A DNA stretch of 64,000 nt, taken from assembly GCA_910584405.1 (NCBI GenBank), contig CAJUAL010000001.1:333602-397601 (forward strand), written 5' to 3'. Position 1 is the first letter of the stretch. Each line of letters starts with the position of its first letter. Below the pieces are notes generated by a model. The model searched no databases. It was not told the DNA's origin and saw only the letters and a list, made by a program, of their open reading frames with translations. Below are positions 15,417-25,184 of this stretch, piece after piece. This stretch comes from an uncultured Vampirovibrio sp. (GTDB lineage Bacteria > Cyanobacteriota > Vampirovibrionia > Gastranaerophilales > Gastranaerophilaceae). Position numbers and translations under genes: made by a program.

Positions 15417-16113
15417 TAAAAAGGGTTTTACTTTAGCCGAAGTATTAATTACCCTCGGTATAATCGGCGTTGTTGCCGCGATGACTATTCCAAGTTTAAT
15501 GACAGCTTATAAAGCTCAGCGTTTTCGTTCTCAGTTTTTAAAATCCTATTCAACATTACAGCAGGTCGTAAAAAGAATGGTTGCAGAAGACGTTTCAACA
15601 GAAGCATCTTCTTATGCTCCAAATACTTTTTATAAAGAGTTTCAAAAGTTTATCACAGGTTCAACCGATTGCGGTTCGTATTTGCAAGGAGTAATAGAAA
15701 GCCCTGTATGTCATTATTCTCACAGAACAAACGAAAAAGGTTATAAAGCATATAATAAAAAAACAAATGCTTATATTCACTATTTTGATGACGGAATTTT
15801 GGCTATGCCTGACGGAACATCTTTATATTTTGAGAATCTTAATGCTTTAGGTAATGATACAAGTGTTAGAACTCCTTTGATATTTATTTCTGTTGATATA
15901 AACGGTTATAATGTCAAGCCAAACATTTGGGGAATCGATATGTTTACTTTTCAGCTTTCAGGTAGTGAATTATTACCAATGGGAGCCAGAGGTACATGGT
16001 TTACTGATGAAAATGTTTATTGTAACCCGACCGGTACAAACGATAAAAACGGAATCGCTTGCAGCGTAAAAGCAAAAGATGATACAGAATATTTCAAACG
16101 CGTTCTAAAGTAA
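15322..16113 (+). CDS. Type IV prepilin-like protein with frame-disrupted start
   Basis: The frame from 15322 gives 263 residues, of which the first 33 translate repeat B; the pilin begins at KKGFTLAEVLITLGIIGVVA. The C-terminal region contains SVDINGYNVKPNIWGIDMF, the motif shared by most prepilins here. ATG 15322 lies inside the repeat and has no Shine-Dalgarno, so I think true initiation is at 15239/15242 with a -1 shift at the G8 tract, giving a leader of about 66 residues; otherwise the gene is off or a pseudogene. Unlike five other prepilins it has no XRE partner; it follows the LapA-like gene on the same strand. Confidence 0.7.
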   Translation: MLNLIQHLSMSIETLTGQTNIDRFRVGARNDNKKGFTLAEVLITLGIIGVVAAMTIPSLMTAYKAQRFRSQFLKSYSTLQQVVKRMVAEDVSTEASSYAPNTFYKEFQKFITGSTDCGSYLQGVIESPVCHYSHRTNEKGYKAYNKKTNAYIHYFDDGILAMPDGTSLYFENLNALGNDTSVRTPLIFISVDINGYNVKPNIWGIDMFTFQLSGSELLPMGARGTWFTDENVYCNPTGTNDKNGIACSVKAKDDTEYFKRVLK

Positions 16114-16129
16114 TACGTTGCATTTACCC

Positions 16130-16933
16130 TTATATATTTTTTAACAGCAATAAAATCAGGTCTTTGAATTTGGTTTTAACGCTGTTTGTTGTTTCAATAA
16201 CTTCTTGGTGGGTAAGTTTTTTGGTAGAAACTCCTGAGGCGTAGTTTGAAATACAACTTATTCCAATAACTTTCATTCCGCAGTAGTTTGCAACAATTGC
16301 CTCGGGAACGGTTGACATTCCTGCTGCATCAGCTCCCATTGTTCTTGCCATTTTGATTTCGGCAGGAGTTTCGTAGCTCGGGCCTGTTGATGCTATGTAA
16401 ACACCTTGTCTTAAGTTTAAGTTTAAAACTCTGCCTGCAGCAAGGGCAATTTTTACTAAATTTTTATTATAAATTTCAGACATATCAGGGAATCTTGTAC
16501 CAAGTTCCTTGTCGTTTGGGCCGATTAACGGGTTAGTGCCCATCATATTGATATGGTCTGTTATAATCATTAAATCACCGGGACGGAAACTTTTATTAAC
16601 AGCACCTGCTGCGTTTGTTAGGATAACGGTTTTTACCCCTAATTTTTTCATAACTTTAATAGGGTAAGTTATATCCTGCATAGAATGACCTTCGTAAAAA
16701 TGGTTTCTTCCTTGCATCATAACAACTTTGCGATTATTAATTATTGCAAAAACAAGCTGTCCTTTATGACCTTCAACGGTTGATTTTGTAAATCCCGGAA
16801 TTTTGTCATAAGGTATAGCGTATTCGCAGTACTCATCAGCTAATTCACCAAGCCCTGAACCTAAAACAATACCTATTTCAGGACAAAAATTATCTGTAAA
16901 TTGTTCAATATAATCTAAAGTGTCTTTCATCAT
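16130..16933 (-). CDS. Purine nucleoside phosphorylase (class II, trimeric type)
   Basis: A 267-residue enzyme that phosphorolyses inosine and guanosine to free base and ribose-1-phosphate in purine salvage. GIVLGSGLGEL (phosphate site), MQGRNHFYEGH, LTNAAGAVN, STGPSYETPAEIKM and DAAGMSTVPEAIVA are the class II signatures (not the hexameric DeoD class). A GGGGTGGGGTAAA purine stretch precedes the ATG. It is followed on the same strand by nothing and preceded by rpoZ, separated by a hairpin. Confidence 0.95.
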   Translation of the reverse strand: MMKDTLDYIEQFTDNFCPEIGIVLGSGLGELADEYCEYAIPYDKIPGFTKSTVEGHKGQLVFAIINNRKVVMMQGRNHFYEGHSMQDITYPIKVMKKLGVKTVILTNAAGAVNKSFRPGDLMIITDHINMMGTNPLIGPNDKELGTRFPDMSEIYNKNLVKIALAAGRVLNLNLRQGVYIASTGPSYETPAEIKMARTMGADAAGMSTVPEAIVANYCGMKVIGISCISNYASGVSTKKLTHQEVIETTNSVKTKFKDLILLLLKNI

Positions 16934-16963
16934 ATATATTTACCCCACCCCTTGATATAAAAT

Positions 16964-16997
16964 AAGGCACAACACCTCTGTTAAAGTATTGTGCCTT
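16964..16997 (-). terminator. Hairpin terminator downstream of rpoZ
   Basis: AAGGCACAACAC (16964-16975) pairs with GTATTGTGCCTT (16986-16997) with one mismatch. On the minus strand it follows the rpoZ stop (17011) and is followed by ATTTTAT. Confidence 0.65.
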
Positions 16998-17010
16998 GTT
17001 AAAACTTTTA

Positions 17011-17250
17011 TTAACCGACTAATCTGTTATCATCAGCTTCAGATGCTTTAACCATTAAAGCGTGTTCAACAGGATTTTCTCTTGAGTAAGTAGTTTCGTG
17101 AGTTTCTTCAAATCCGAAATCTTCTCTTGCTTTTCTTGCTTGATTTTCGTCAACGATTTTTTTAGCAAGTTCTGCGATTTCATAAACTAATTTATATCTG
17201 TTATCAGTATTTTCGTTTAGGTCCCACGCTACTTTAATTATTTGATCCAT
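17011..17250 (-). CDS. rpoZ: Probable RNA polymerase omega subunit
   Basis: A 79-residue protein. The block NRYKLVYEIAELAKKIVDEN (residues 17-36) matches the core omega signature (N-R-[YF]-x-L-V-x-x-x-A-x-R-A-K), and ENPVEHALMVKASEADD parallels the later conserved region. Omega binds the beta-prime C-terminus and helps polymerase assembly. AAATGTGAGGAAAAT precedes the ATG. It is a stand-alone gene between PNP and a prepilin. Similarity is by eye and the protein is short, so confidence is moderate. Confidence 0.75.
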   Translation of the reverse strand: MDQIIKVAWDLNENTDNRYKLVYEIAELAKKIVDENQARKAREDFGFEETHETTYSRENPVEHALMVKASEADDNRLVG

Positions 17251-17322
17251 TTAAATTTTCCTCACATTTCTTATTATATATCTATAATATAATATAAATA
17301 ATTTTTTAGCAAGAGTTTAATT

Positions 17323-18084
17323 TTAATGTTTGCAGGTTTTAGGTCCATTCCACGATAATTTATCTGCGCATTTCAAGTAATCCATATTCTCATTTTTTAA
17401 AACCCAGGCTGTGCATCCGCCTCCACGGCTTTTTCGGTCACAGGCATTGTCTTTTCCATAAGCTTGATCTTTTAAATTAAATGGAGCTGTAATATCACCT
17501 GGTAATCCTGTAGGAACAATACTATTAGTCATTATATAAAACTCGAAATTATCAATCCCTCTGGTATTAGGTTTTGACCTGCCGTTAATGTCTATATAAA
17601 GATAACCGCATACTTTATTCTTAGTTTCTGTACAATCATTAGAGTAATTTGTAAAATAAATCTCAGTGCCGTCAAGTAAAATCATTGATGGGTGCATATT
17701 AACGAAAAAATCTGTATTTCCGTTTAAATATTTATTATGATATCCTGGCATTTGGCAAAATCTATTACTTTGTATGCATAAGTTTGCGGTTTTCATATAT
17801 TGAGATAATATCTTCATTCCTTGTTCATTGAAATCGTATTTATAGTATAAAAATCTTTCATCTTCCGAGGATAAATTGTACCATGTAGATATATCACCAT
17901 AATCTTCTTTTGCTAATTTATATGCTTGAAGAACTATTGCATACGCTTTTTTTAGTCTTGTTGCAGTTGATTTTGCCTGATAATTATGAATTAAATTCGG
18001 AATTGTAAGCGCTGCAACTACTCCAATTATTCCGAGGGTAATCAATGTTTCTGCTAAAGTGAATGCAAAATACTTCAACTTCAT
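17323..18084 (-). CDS. Type IV prepilin-like protein (module 2), Ala at -1
   Basis: A 253-residue prepilin. The leader MKLKYFA is followed by FTLAETLITLGIIGVVAALTI; the residue before the cleavage site is Ala, not the usual Gly. The globular domain has YLYIDINGRSKPNTRGIDNF, then a Cys-rich tail CTAWVLKNENMDYLKCADKL and LSWNGPKTC, very close to the tail of the prepilin at 25689. GAGGAG precedes the ATG. It is head-to-head with an XRE gene, 90 bp apart, and probably under its control. Confidence 0.9.
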   Translation of the reverse strand: MKLKYFAFTLAETLITLGIIGVVAALTIPNLIHNYQAKSTATRLKKAYAIVLQAYKLAKEDYGDISTWYNLSSEDERFLYYKYDFNEQGMKILSQYMKTANLCIQSNRFCQMPGYHNKYLNGNTDFFVNMHPSMILLDGTEIYFTNYSNDCTETKNKVCGYLYIDINGRSKPNTRGIDNFEFYIMTNSIVPTGLPGDITAPFNLKDQAYGKDNACDRKSRGGGCTAWVLKNENMDYLKCADKLSWNGPKTCKH

Positions 18085-18174
18085 GATATATGCTCCTCTT
18101 TTTATGAAATATACTTCTTAAAAAGGATACTATCATGGATAACATTGTAAAGTCAACTTGATTAGAATTAAACA

Positions 18175-18393
18175 ATGGATGATAAGGTTATTTTACAAAC
18201 AGTAGCGGATAATATCAGGATTGAACGTTTGCGCAAACGAATTTCTCAAGAAAAACTTGCAGAAAAAGTCGGAATTTCAACAAAATATCTTAATATGATT
18301 GAAAATTGCAAAGCAAATCCGTCAATCAATATTGTTATTAAAATCTGTATTATTCTTGATTTAAGTCTTGATGTTATTTATAAAGTTAAATAG
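18175..18393 (+). CDS. Small XRE-family HTH regulator (module 2)
   Basis: A 72-residue protein that is little more than a Cro/C1-type HTH: NIRIERLRKRISQEKLAEKV, GISTKYLNMIENCKANPS and INIVIKICIILDLSLDVIY. TAGAAT (18163-18168) lies 6 bases before the ATG and there is no Shine-Dalgarno, so it is probably leaderless. It is divergent from the prepilin at 17323-18084 and convergent with glgA (3 bases between stops). TCAA-C-TTGA (18153-18161) upstream is a possible operator. Confidence 0.9.
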   Translation: MDDKVILQTVADNIRIERLRKRISQEKLAEKVGISTKYLNMIENCKANPSINIVIKICIILDLSLDVIYKVK

Positions 18394-18395
18394 TT

Positions 18396-19844
18396 TTATT
18401 GCTTACCTGTAATTTCGCGGTACATATTCAGATATTGTTCCGAGCTGCGTTTCCAAGAAAAATCGGCTTCCATTGCAGATTTTCTCATAGCGTTAAATAC
18501 GTATTTATCTGTGTAAACATATAGAGCACATTTTATAGCGTTAAGCATATCCCAGCCGTTGTATGCCCAGAACTTGAATCCGTTTGAGTTATCTAAAGGA
18601 TAACCAGTTACGGTGTCTTCTAATCCGCCTGTAGCTCTGACAATCGGTAATGAACCGTAGCGCATTGCAATAAGCTGGCTGAGGCCGCAAGGTTCAAATT
18701 TTGACGGCATTAAGAAAAAGTCTGAGCCTGCATATATAAGGTTTGCAAGCTTAGGGTCATATCCGACAAAAGTTCTGATATTTGGTGTGTTATTAGATAG
18801 CCATATGAATAAGTTTTCGTAATCACTGTCCCCGCTTCCCATAAACACAAAATCAGCATTAAGATTTTGCAATTCATATTGCATATCTCGGATTAAGTCT
18901 ATTCCTTTTTGACTTACAAGTCTTGATACAAAACCGATTAGAGGTCTTTCAGGGTTATATTTCAGCCCGAAGTATTTACATAATGCTTTTTTATTTTCTT
19001 CTTTATATTGAACGGTTTTTACGTCGTAATTTTTTGCAATTGCTTTGTCTTTTTTAGGGTCAAATACGGTGTAATCAATACCGTTGAGGATTCCGCGAAG
19101 CTTATATTGAACCCCTCTTAATGTATAATCAAGATTTTCTCCGTATTCAGAACCTAAGATTTCTCTTGAATAATTCGGAGAAACTGCTACTACTCTGTCT
19201 GAATATTGGATTGCACCTTTCATCCAGTTAACTCGGTTGTAGTGTTCACAGCCCCATTGATTGTAGACTATATCTTTTCTCATGTTTGCAAAGTCTATAA
19301 CGTTATCAAACCAGATTCCCTGATATGCAAGGTTGTGGATTTCAAATACGCATTTTGTATCTTTGTAAAAATCATCAAATTTGTAGTTTGAATGAAGATA
19401 CATCGGCATCATTGCAGTGTGCCAATCGTTTGCGTGAATAACATCAGGTCTGAAGTTTAAAGCCTTTGCGTATTCCATAACCGCAAGTGAAAACGAGATA
19501 TATCTTTCGTGTTCATAATTTGGGTCTAAGTATTTCGGATAAACTTCTTTAAAGCAAGAAAAATACCAGTCATTTTTTACAAAAAATACATTAATATTTG
19601 TTCCCGGAAGTTTTGTAATATAGAGGTTAAATTTTTGCGGGGAAGAGCCGAAAGTTAACCACATTTCAGAGTTTTCAAGCTCTTTTATTCCGTATTTTTC
19701 TTTATCAATGCATCCGTGAAGCGGTGTAAAAATCGCAATTTCAGCATCTTTCTCAAGGTGTTTTGGCAAGCTTCCTATAACATCAGCTAACCCTCCTGCT
19801 TTTGAAAAAGGTGCAACTTCTGCAGACGCAAATAATATTTTCAT
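18396..19844 (-). CDS. glgA: Glycogen synthase (ADP-glucose type)
   Basis: A 482-residue GT5 glycosyltransferase that extends alpha-1,4-glucan from ADP-glucose. FASAEVAPFSKAGGLADVIG at the N-terminus holds the KxGGL nucleotide-sugar motif; HANDWHTAMMP and FVSRLVSQKGIDL are conserved, and PSKFEPCGLSQLIAMRYGS with ATGGLEDTV forms the C-terminal donor site. The start has GAGAGGAAAAA upstream. It implies glycogen storage; no other glg gene is in the window. Confidence 0.96.
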   Translation of the reverse strand: MKILFASAEVAPFSKAGGLADVIGSLPKHLEKDAEIAIFTPLHGCIDKEKYGIKELENSEMWLTFGSSPQKFNLYITKLPGTNINVFFVKNDWYFSCFKEVYPKYLDPNYEHERYISFSLAVMEYAKALNFRPDVIHANDWHTAMMPMYLHSNYKFDDFYKDTKCVFEIHNLAYQGIWFDNVIDFANMRKDIVYNQWGCEHYNRVNWMKGAIQYSDRVVAVSPNYSREILGSEYGENLDYTLRGVQYKLRGILNGIDYTVFDPKKDKAIAKNYDVKTVQYKEENKKALCKYFGLKYNPERPLIGFVSRLVSQKGIDLIRDMQYELQNLNADFVFMGSGDSDYENLFIWLSNNTPNIRTFVGYDPKLANLIYAGSDFFLMPSKFEPCGLSQLIAMRYGSLPIVRATGGLEDTVTGYPLDNSNGFKFWAYNGWDMLNAIKCALYVYTDKYVFNAMRKSAMEADFSWKRSSEQYLNMYREITGKQ

Positions 19845-19916
19845 TTTTCCTCTCTTTCTGAAACAAATATTTATAAAACGGATAGATAAATTTATACTTG
19901 AATTTTCTTACATACA

Positions 19917-22900
19917 TTATGTATTGTCAATATTCAGTGAAAAATTTATTCCGTATTTTTGTATAATATAAGAGGCTTGATTCAGGCAAATTTGCGCCTG
20001 GTCAGGAGAATTTAAGTTCATCAAAACTTTGTACATATTAACTTTATGTAACATTGTAAGATATTCGCTTATTCCTCCTGTTTTTTCCATTTGGATTGTA
20101 GAATTGTTTAACGCGCCGTAAGCAATATCAAATTTACCTTCCGCAATGTTTAGAATACTCATAATATACCAGCCAGTGTGGACAATCGCGTTCATACCTT
20201 TTTCTTTTGAAGATTTAATTATTTTATAAATCATAGATGAAGCTTTTCTGTAGGTTCCGCGTTTGATGTAGGCGTATCCTATCAGAAGGTCGGTAAGTGT
20301 TTCAAGCTGGGTTGACATTGATTCGTTTGCGATAAGTTTTGCTTTATAGATTTCCTGTGCAAATTTTTCGGGGTCATTTTTAAATGTTTTAAAAGCGTTA
20401 ATTATGTAATACAAAATTGCACAAATGTTTTCATTTGTTGTTGCATGTGTTTGGTCAAGTGTAACAGGCTGACCTTTAAAAAGGTTTTGAAGCTGTATAA
20501 ATATTGAATATGACGGAGGAAGAAAATCAAGCAGTTTGTTTGCAATATCAAGAAACTCATTTACATCTTCGTTCATCGTAACAACATCAACTATTGCAAC
20601 GTAGGCTATACATTCGGTTATAAGATATTTAAATTCTTCTTTTGAAACAATTGAATACTGTATGTTGTTAAGTTTTTGCGTATCAATAACGTTTAAGATA
20701 TTATACCCGATATCAAGACAATCGTTGTAAGCGCCGATATTAAACAGGATTTTTACATAGATAACTGACATAAGTAAAAATGACAGGTTAAAATCAGGTG
20801 AAGCCGGGTCAAGAGAAGATTTATCCATTGTAGAGAGAATATTATGAGTCAAATTCAGTGCGTAAATATATTCACCATGTGTTATTGAACCTTGAATCAT
20901 TCTTGTACAAAGTGATATGTAGCTGTTGTAATTGTGTGAAACTTGCAGGCTTTGAAGTGTTTTTTCTGCAAGATTTTTTGTTTTTTCGGGATTGTATTCT
21001 ACCAGATTATTTGAAATGTTTTCAAATAAAGATGTTTTATATGTTTCAAGTTCTTCAGTCGACCAGTTTGATGAGTATTTTTCAAGTGAGTCAAGAATTT
21101 TTGAAGAGCAGTTCAGATATGTTGAAACATCGCCCATAGAAAGACTTATATTAGCAAGTCTTTCCCATTCAAATATAACTTTTTCACCATCGTTTGAAAG
21201 CTCGTAAAAATATGCTTTAACAGGGCTTGGAATTTCTTCTGTGAAGATGTTTGCAAATAGGTTTTGACCAAGTTCGACAATCTTTTCGTCTTTTCTTATT
21301 TCAAGCAGACATTTTTTCAAAATGTTGTAGTTTGAAAAATAAATACAGTCGTTGTATGAGTAAATATAACCCATATCAGCAAGGTTTTCGGCTATTTCCT
21401 GCCATTTTGGAATATTTAGTGCAAGGATTGTTTTTTCATCAACCCTTGTTCCGAGCATTACAAGGATTGTAAGAAAATCAACCGCTTCTTTGTTGTTTTT
21501 TAGAATATTAATTCTTCGTTGAATAAGTTTTTCTAATCCTGACGGAACAATAATGGTTTTCGGGTTTGTCATCACGACAGAATCGTTTGAATATTGATAA
21601 ACCCCTGATTCTAAAAGATATTGAATTGCAATATCTAAAAATAACGTACTTCCGCAGGCATATTTCATTATTCTTTGGAAATAGAAGTCTGTCAGAATGT
21701 TTTGATAAAAGTTTATGTCAGAATTTATCATAACCTCATCAGGCGTAGCTGTTAGCGTTATTTCTGTGTAATAAGGTCTTGATAGAAGGAAATGTGCGTT
21801 TTTGTGCAGAGAAAATGTCTTATCATATGATATCAGATAGCTGATGTTAAGCTCTTCAAGGTGTTCAAATAATTGTTCAAGTGCGAACATTGAACTCGGG
21901 TCAATTTTGTCAAAATTTTCTATATAGATAAGAGTGTTTGGAATAACTTGAAGTATAGCAAGGAATATTTCAAAATAAGCATCTCTGGTTGAGTCAATAT
22001 CTTGCATCGGACGCTGATTTAATTTGATTAAATCCTTAACAAATTGTTCTCCGCCGATTTTTGTAAATATAGAAAAATCGTTTGTATCAATAAGTTTTTC
22101 TGAAATTGTGTAATTAAATACGGAAGAAATCAGGTTTCTGAAAAATGAATACGGAGTGTATTTCATCTCATCATCACAGGTTATCGGAATAATGTTTTCA
22201 TAAATTCCTATTTCTTCAACGGCAGATAAAAGTTTCAGGGTGTAAGGCTGATAGATATCCTGAGCTTTCAGGGCAAGGATTCCCATAGGGTTTTGTTGCA
22301 AGACCTGTACTACATAATCCAAAACGTTGATACTTTCGGTTTTCATAAAAGCACAATTGATTTGGTCAAAGTTTATCATATCAATATCGTAAATATCGTC
22401 ATCGTCAAGCTTGTTTTCTTCCTGAAGTGTTTCTTTGGTAAGTTTATCCTGATCAATAAGTGCACTTTGAACGAATGTCGGAATTTCTGATTCATCTTCA
22501 TATTTTACGGTATCATTCATCAGGTTATCGGGGTTTACAAATTCTTTCAAATCAAGTTCATAAAACCTTATCATTTCACCTTCAACTAAAGCTGAGTCAA
22601 GTGATTCCATTTTGTACTGTTCGTGATAGTATTCGTAAAAACTTTCGTCAGTGATTACCTGAAACGCATCAAGGGCTTTTTTAGATTTATCCGAATTTTG
22701 GTGAATCATATTAGCCTGAAATTTCGTATCAATATTGTAAGGGTTTTTGTCTGCGTCGCGCTGCATAATCGTAAAATTACATTTCAATGCAACTTGTTTC
22801 TTTTCCAAAAGCTTTACGTTCATTTTGGTAAGGATATTTACCAGCTCAATTGTGGTCTGGATTGCGGAGTTTGCAGAAGCTGACATTGTATAATCTTTGT

Positions 22901-23330
22901 TGAATCTGATTATATAAGTTTCTTTATTAACAATCTGACGTCTTACATTTAGTGATGTTACATAGTTATTAATGAGATTATCGAGGTTTGCTTTAAATTT
23001 TTGGTAAAGCTGATTTGATCCCAGTTTTGATTTAACAACATCGCTATTGGGGAAATCTATTCTTAAAACCGCGAAAGTTTCTGCGTTTGATTCATTAAGC
23101 ACGGCACTGATTTCTGTTGAAAATCCGCATTTTACACATTGTTTGTTTTTTGCAAGATTGATTTTTCCGCATTTTGCACATTTTGTCACAAGAATTTTCC
23201 CGCATTTCCTGCAGGTGTTTTTAGTGTTAACCGTTTTGCATTCGGGACAAATTATTTTAAGTACCTTTTTGCAATTCGGACACACCATTGCGCTTTTATC
23301 TATTTCTGCTCCGCACTTTGGACATTCCAT
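19917..23330 (-). CDS. Large zinc-ribbon / STAND-like ATPase / helical-repeat protein
   Basis: A 1137-residue cytosolic protein. The first 70 residues carry about six CxxC knuckles (MECPKCG, CPNC, CPEC, CRKC, CAKC, CVKCG), a multi-zinc-ribbon. Residues about 85-300 resemble a degenerate nucleotide-cyclase domain (FAVLRIDFPNSD at the start). Residues about 345-600 look like an AAA/STAND module: the Walker A position reads MGILALKAQDIYQPYTLKLL without GKS/T, while a Walker-B-like LIYIENFDKIDPSS is kept. The last 450 residues are TPR-like helices (YALNLTHNILS, NDCLDIGYNIL, KRGTYRKASSMIYKI). ATP binding is therefore doubtful. It starts next to the divergent-free end of ruvB (same strand). Function unknown; a signalling scaffold is the best guess. 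Confidence 0.85.
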   Translation of the reverse strand: MECPKCGAEIDKSAMVCPNCKKVLKIICPECKTVNTKNTCRKCGKILVTKCAKCGKINLAKNKQCVKCGFSTEISAVLNESNAETFAVLRIDFPNSDVVKSKLGSNQLYQKFKANLDNLINNYVTSLNVRRQIVNKETYIIRFNKDYTMSASANSAIQTTIELVNILTKMNVKLLEKKQVALKCNFTIMQRDADKNPYNIDTKFQANMIHQNSDKSKKALDAFQVITDESFYEYYHEQYKMESLDSALVEGEMIRFYELDLKEFVNPDNLMNDTVKYEDESEIPTFVQSALIDQDKLTKETLQEENKLDDDDIYDIDMINFDQINCAFMKTESINVLDYVVQVLQQNPMGILALKAQDIYQPYTLKLLSAVEEIGIYENIIPITCDDEMKYTPYSFFRNLISSVFNYTISEKLIDTNDFSIFTKIGGEQFVKDLIKLNQRPMQDIDSTRDAYFEIFLAILQVIPNTLIYIENFDKIDPSSMFALEQLFEHLEELNISYLISYDKTFSLHKNAHFLLSRPYYTEITLTATPDEVMINSDINFYQNILTDFYFQRIMKYACGSTLFLDIAIQYLLESGVYQYSNDSVVMTNPKTIIVPSGLEKLIQRRINILKNNKEAVDFLTILVMLGTRVDEKTILALNIPKWQEIAENLADMGYIYSYNDCIYFSNYNILKKCLLEIRKDEKIVELGQNLFANIFTEEIPSPVKAYFYELSNDGEKVIFEWERLANISLSMGDVSTYLNCSSKILDSLEKYSSNWSTEELETYKTSLFENISNNLVEYNPEKTKNLAEKTLQSLQVSHNYNSYISLCTRMIQGSITHGEYIYALNLTHNILSTMDKSSLDPASPDFNLSFLLMSVIYVKILFNIGAYNDCLDIGYNILNVIDTQKLNNIQYSIVSKEEFKYLITECIAYVAIVDVVTMNEDVNEFLDIANKLLDFLPPSYSIFIQLQNLFKGQPVTLDQTHATTNENICAILYYIINAFKTFKNDPEKFAQEIYKAKLIANESMSTQLETLTDLLIGYAYIKRGTYRKASSMIYKIIKSSKEKGMNAIVHTGWYIMSILNIAEGKFDIAYGALNNSTIQMEKTGGISEYLTMLHKVNMYKVLMNLNSPDQAQICLNQASYIIQKYGINFSLNIDNT

Positions 23331-23413
23331 ACCCGAATTATATCATAATACGTGTTTTTTAAACTAATGCAAAAAGTGTATTTTAGACGGATGGAAGGAG
23401 ATAATCTTTAATT

Positions 23414-24481
23414 TTAAAACAGGCTTTGCTGCGTTGAGTCTTGGGTTTTATAACCAAGATGTCTGTAAGTTGCAGGTGAAACTTTTCTTCCGCGCGGAGT
23501 TCGCTGTAATAATCCTGCTTGTAACAGGAACGGTTCGCAAACATCTTCAATTGTTCGAACATCTTCTCCGATTGCGGCTGCTATTGTTTCGACGCCAACA
23601 GGCCCCCCGTCGTATTTTTCTATGATAAGTTTTAAAAGATTTCTGTCTGTTGTATCAAGCCCGAATTCATCAATTTTTAAAATATCCAAAGACTCGTTTG
23701 CAATATCTTGCGTAATTTTTCCGTTGTATTTTACAAGAGCATAATCACTGACTCGTTTTATAAGTCTGTTAGCAATACGCGGAGTTCCGCGTGAACGTCT
23801 TGCAATTGCAAGTGCGCCTTTTTCATCTATTTCTATATCTAAAATTCCAGCTGTGCGTTTTATAACTTGTGATAATTCTTTATCCGTATAAAATTCAAGT
23901 CTGTGTATAATTCCGAACCTGTCGCGCAATGGTCCTGAAAGTTCTCCGGCTTTTGTCGTTGCACCAATCAGCGTGAATTTTGGCAAAGGAACCCTTAATG
24001 TTTTAACCGTTTGGCTTTTTCCTGTTGTCATATCAAGGTAAAAATCTTCCATTGCAGGATAAAGAATTTCTTCCGCAACTTTGTTAAGTCTGTGAATTTC
24101 GTCAATAAACAGGATTTCTCCGCCCTGCAGCGACATTAAAATGCCGATAATATCGCGCGGACGTTCTAATGCGGGAGCAGATGTGATTTTTATTTCAACA
24201 CCCATTTCCTGAGCGATTACTCCTGCTAATGTTGTTTTTCCTAACCCTGGAGGACCGTAAAATAAAAGGTGATCAAGCGGAAGTTCACGTTTTTTAGCTG
24301 CTTGAATAGTGATTTTTAGAGTATCTTTCAGTGCTGATTGACCGATATATGTGTCAAAGGATTTTGGACGGATACAGTTTTCAAAGTTTTTGTCTAACTC
24401 AATTGCTTCAGGTTTTACGACAGGATTTTTTTTCTCTGCCGGTTTAACTTGAAAATCGTTATCATCCGAAATAATACTCAT
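23414..24481 (-). CDS. ruvB: Holliday junction branch migration helicase RuvB
   Basis: A 355-residue AAA+ motor that with RuvA drives branch migration. [20 protein letters not shown] is Walker [13 protein letters not shown] Walker [19 protein letters not shown] sensor/arginine-finger region, and [17 protein letters not shown] the winged-helix end. The N-terminal 25 residues are a variable extension; the conserved part begins at [29 protein letters not shown] gives the ribosome site. ruvA is not in the window. Confidence 0.97.
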   Translation of the reverse strand: MSIISDDNDFQVKPAEKKNPVVKPEAIELDKNFENCIRPKSFDTYIGQSALKDTLKITIQAAKKRELPLDHLLFYGPPGLGKTTLAGVIAQEMGVEIKITSAPALERPRDIIGILMSLQGGEILFIDEIHRLNKVAEEILYPAMEDFYLDMTTGKSQTVKTLRVPLPKFTLIGATTKAGELSGPLRDRFGIIHRLEFYTDKELSQVIKRTAGILDIEIDEKGALAIARRSRGTPRIANRLIKRVSDYALVKYNGKITQDIANESLDILKIDEFGLDTTDRNLLKLIIEKYDGGPVGVETIAAAIGEDVRTIEDVCEPFLLQAGLLQRTPRGRKVSPATYRHLGYKTQDSTQQSLF

Positions 24482-24534
24482 TTAGCCTCCCAATGATGAA
24501 ATAATAGCATAAAACTCATACATGAGCAAACGGG

Positions 24535-25149
24535 TTATTTTTTTATGATGATAATGTCGCCGTGTTTAACTTTTTGCGATAAATCTTTAATTACTTCATT
24601 ATCCATTCTTATGCAGCCGCCAGAAACATGTTTGCCGATACTGCTTGCATCACGGTTTCCGTGGATAAATTCTCCATTATCTGTGATTTCACCTGTTACA
24701 GGGTCTATAAGTTTGATATAAATAATTTTGGGGCCGTAATCATTTGGGCTTTTATATCTTTTTGTTGATTTTGGTGCGCTTTTATACGGATAAGTTTCTG
24801 TGTGAGAAACAATTCTAACACCCGGAGTTGTCGGGGTTTTCTTTTTACCGGAAGCTACTTTGTATGCTGCTTGCGGGTTACCTTCTCTGTCGTATTCGTA
24901 TAAAACGTTATCTGTAATATCAACTACAAAAAGCGCGGTTTTATTTTCTCCAAGAACTCTGACAGTTGGATCTGGGGCGTTTATTAACACTTTATCCGAA
25001 CTGGTACCTTGGGCAGTTATTGTTGTTCTTTCAAAACTGTCATTATTTTGGTTTTGCGGCTTTGCAACTGACGGGGCGAATAATAATGTTCCTGCTGTTA
25101 ATGTTGCCAAACCGAAATTTCTTATACTTTTAATTGCGGGGATTTTCAT
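24535..25149 (-). CDS. L,D-transpeptidase (YkuD domain)
   Basis: A 204-residue exported protein with an N-terminal hydrophobic signal (about residues 12-30, LATLTAGTLLFAPSVA). The YkuD catalytic motif is at the C-terminal half: FIHGNRDASSIGKHVSGGC followed by IRM, with the nucleophilic Cys and its His. Such enzymes make 3-3 peptidoglycan crosslinks or attach proteins to the wall. The last residues KHGDIIIIKK end the domain. It is on the same strand as ruvB, 53 bases before it. Confidence 0.92.
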   Translation of the reverse strand: MKIPAIKSIRNFGLATLTAGTLLFAPSVAKPQNQNNDSFERTTITAQGTSSDKVLINAPDPTVRVLGENKTALFVVDITDNVLYEYDREGNPQAAYKVASGKKKTPTTPGVRIVSHTETYPYKSAPKSTKRYKSPNDYGPKIIYIKLIDPVTGEITDNGEFIHGNRDASSIGKHVSGGCIRMDNEVIKDLSQKVKHGDIIIIKK

Positions 25150-25184
25150 ATGTTCTTATTAAATCATGAAAAAAATATTTTTTG

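Noticed and set aside
24860-25162. 100-residue plus-strand ORF opposite the L,D-transpeptidase
   Set aside because: Shadow of a well-supported catalytic protein.
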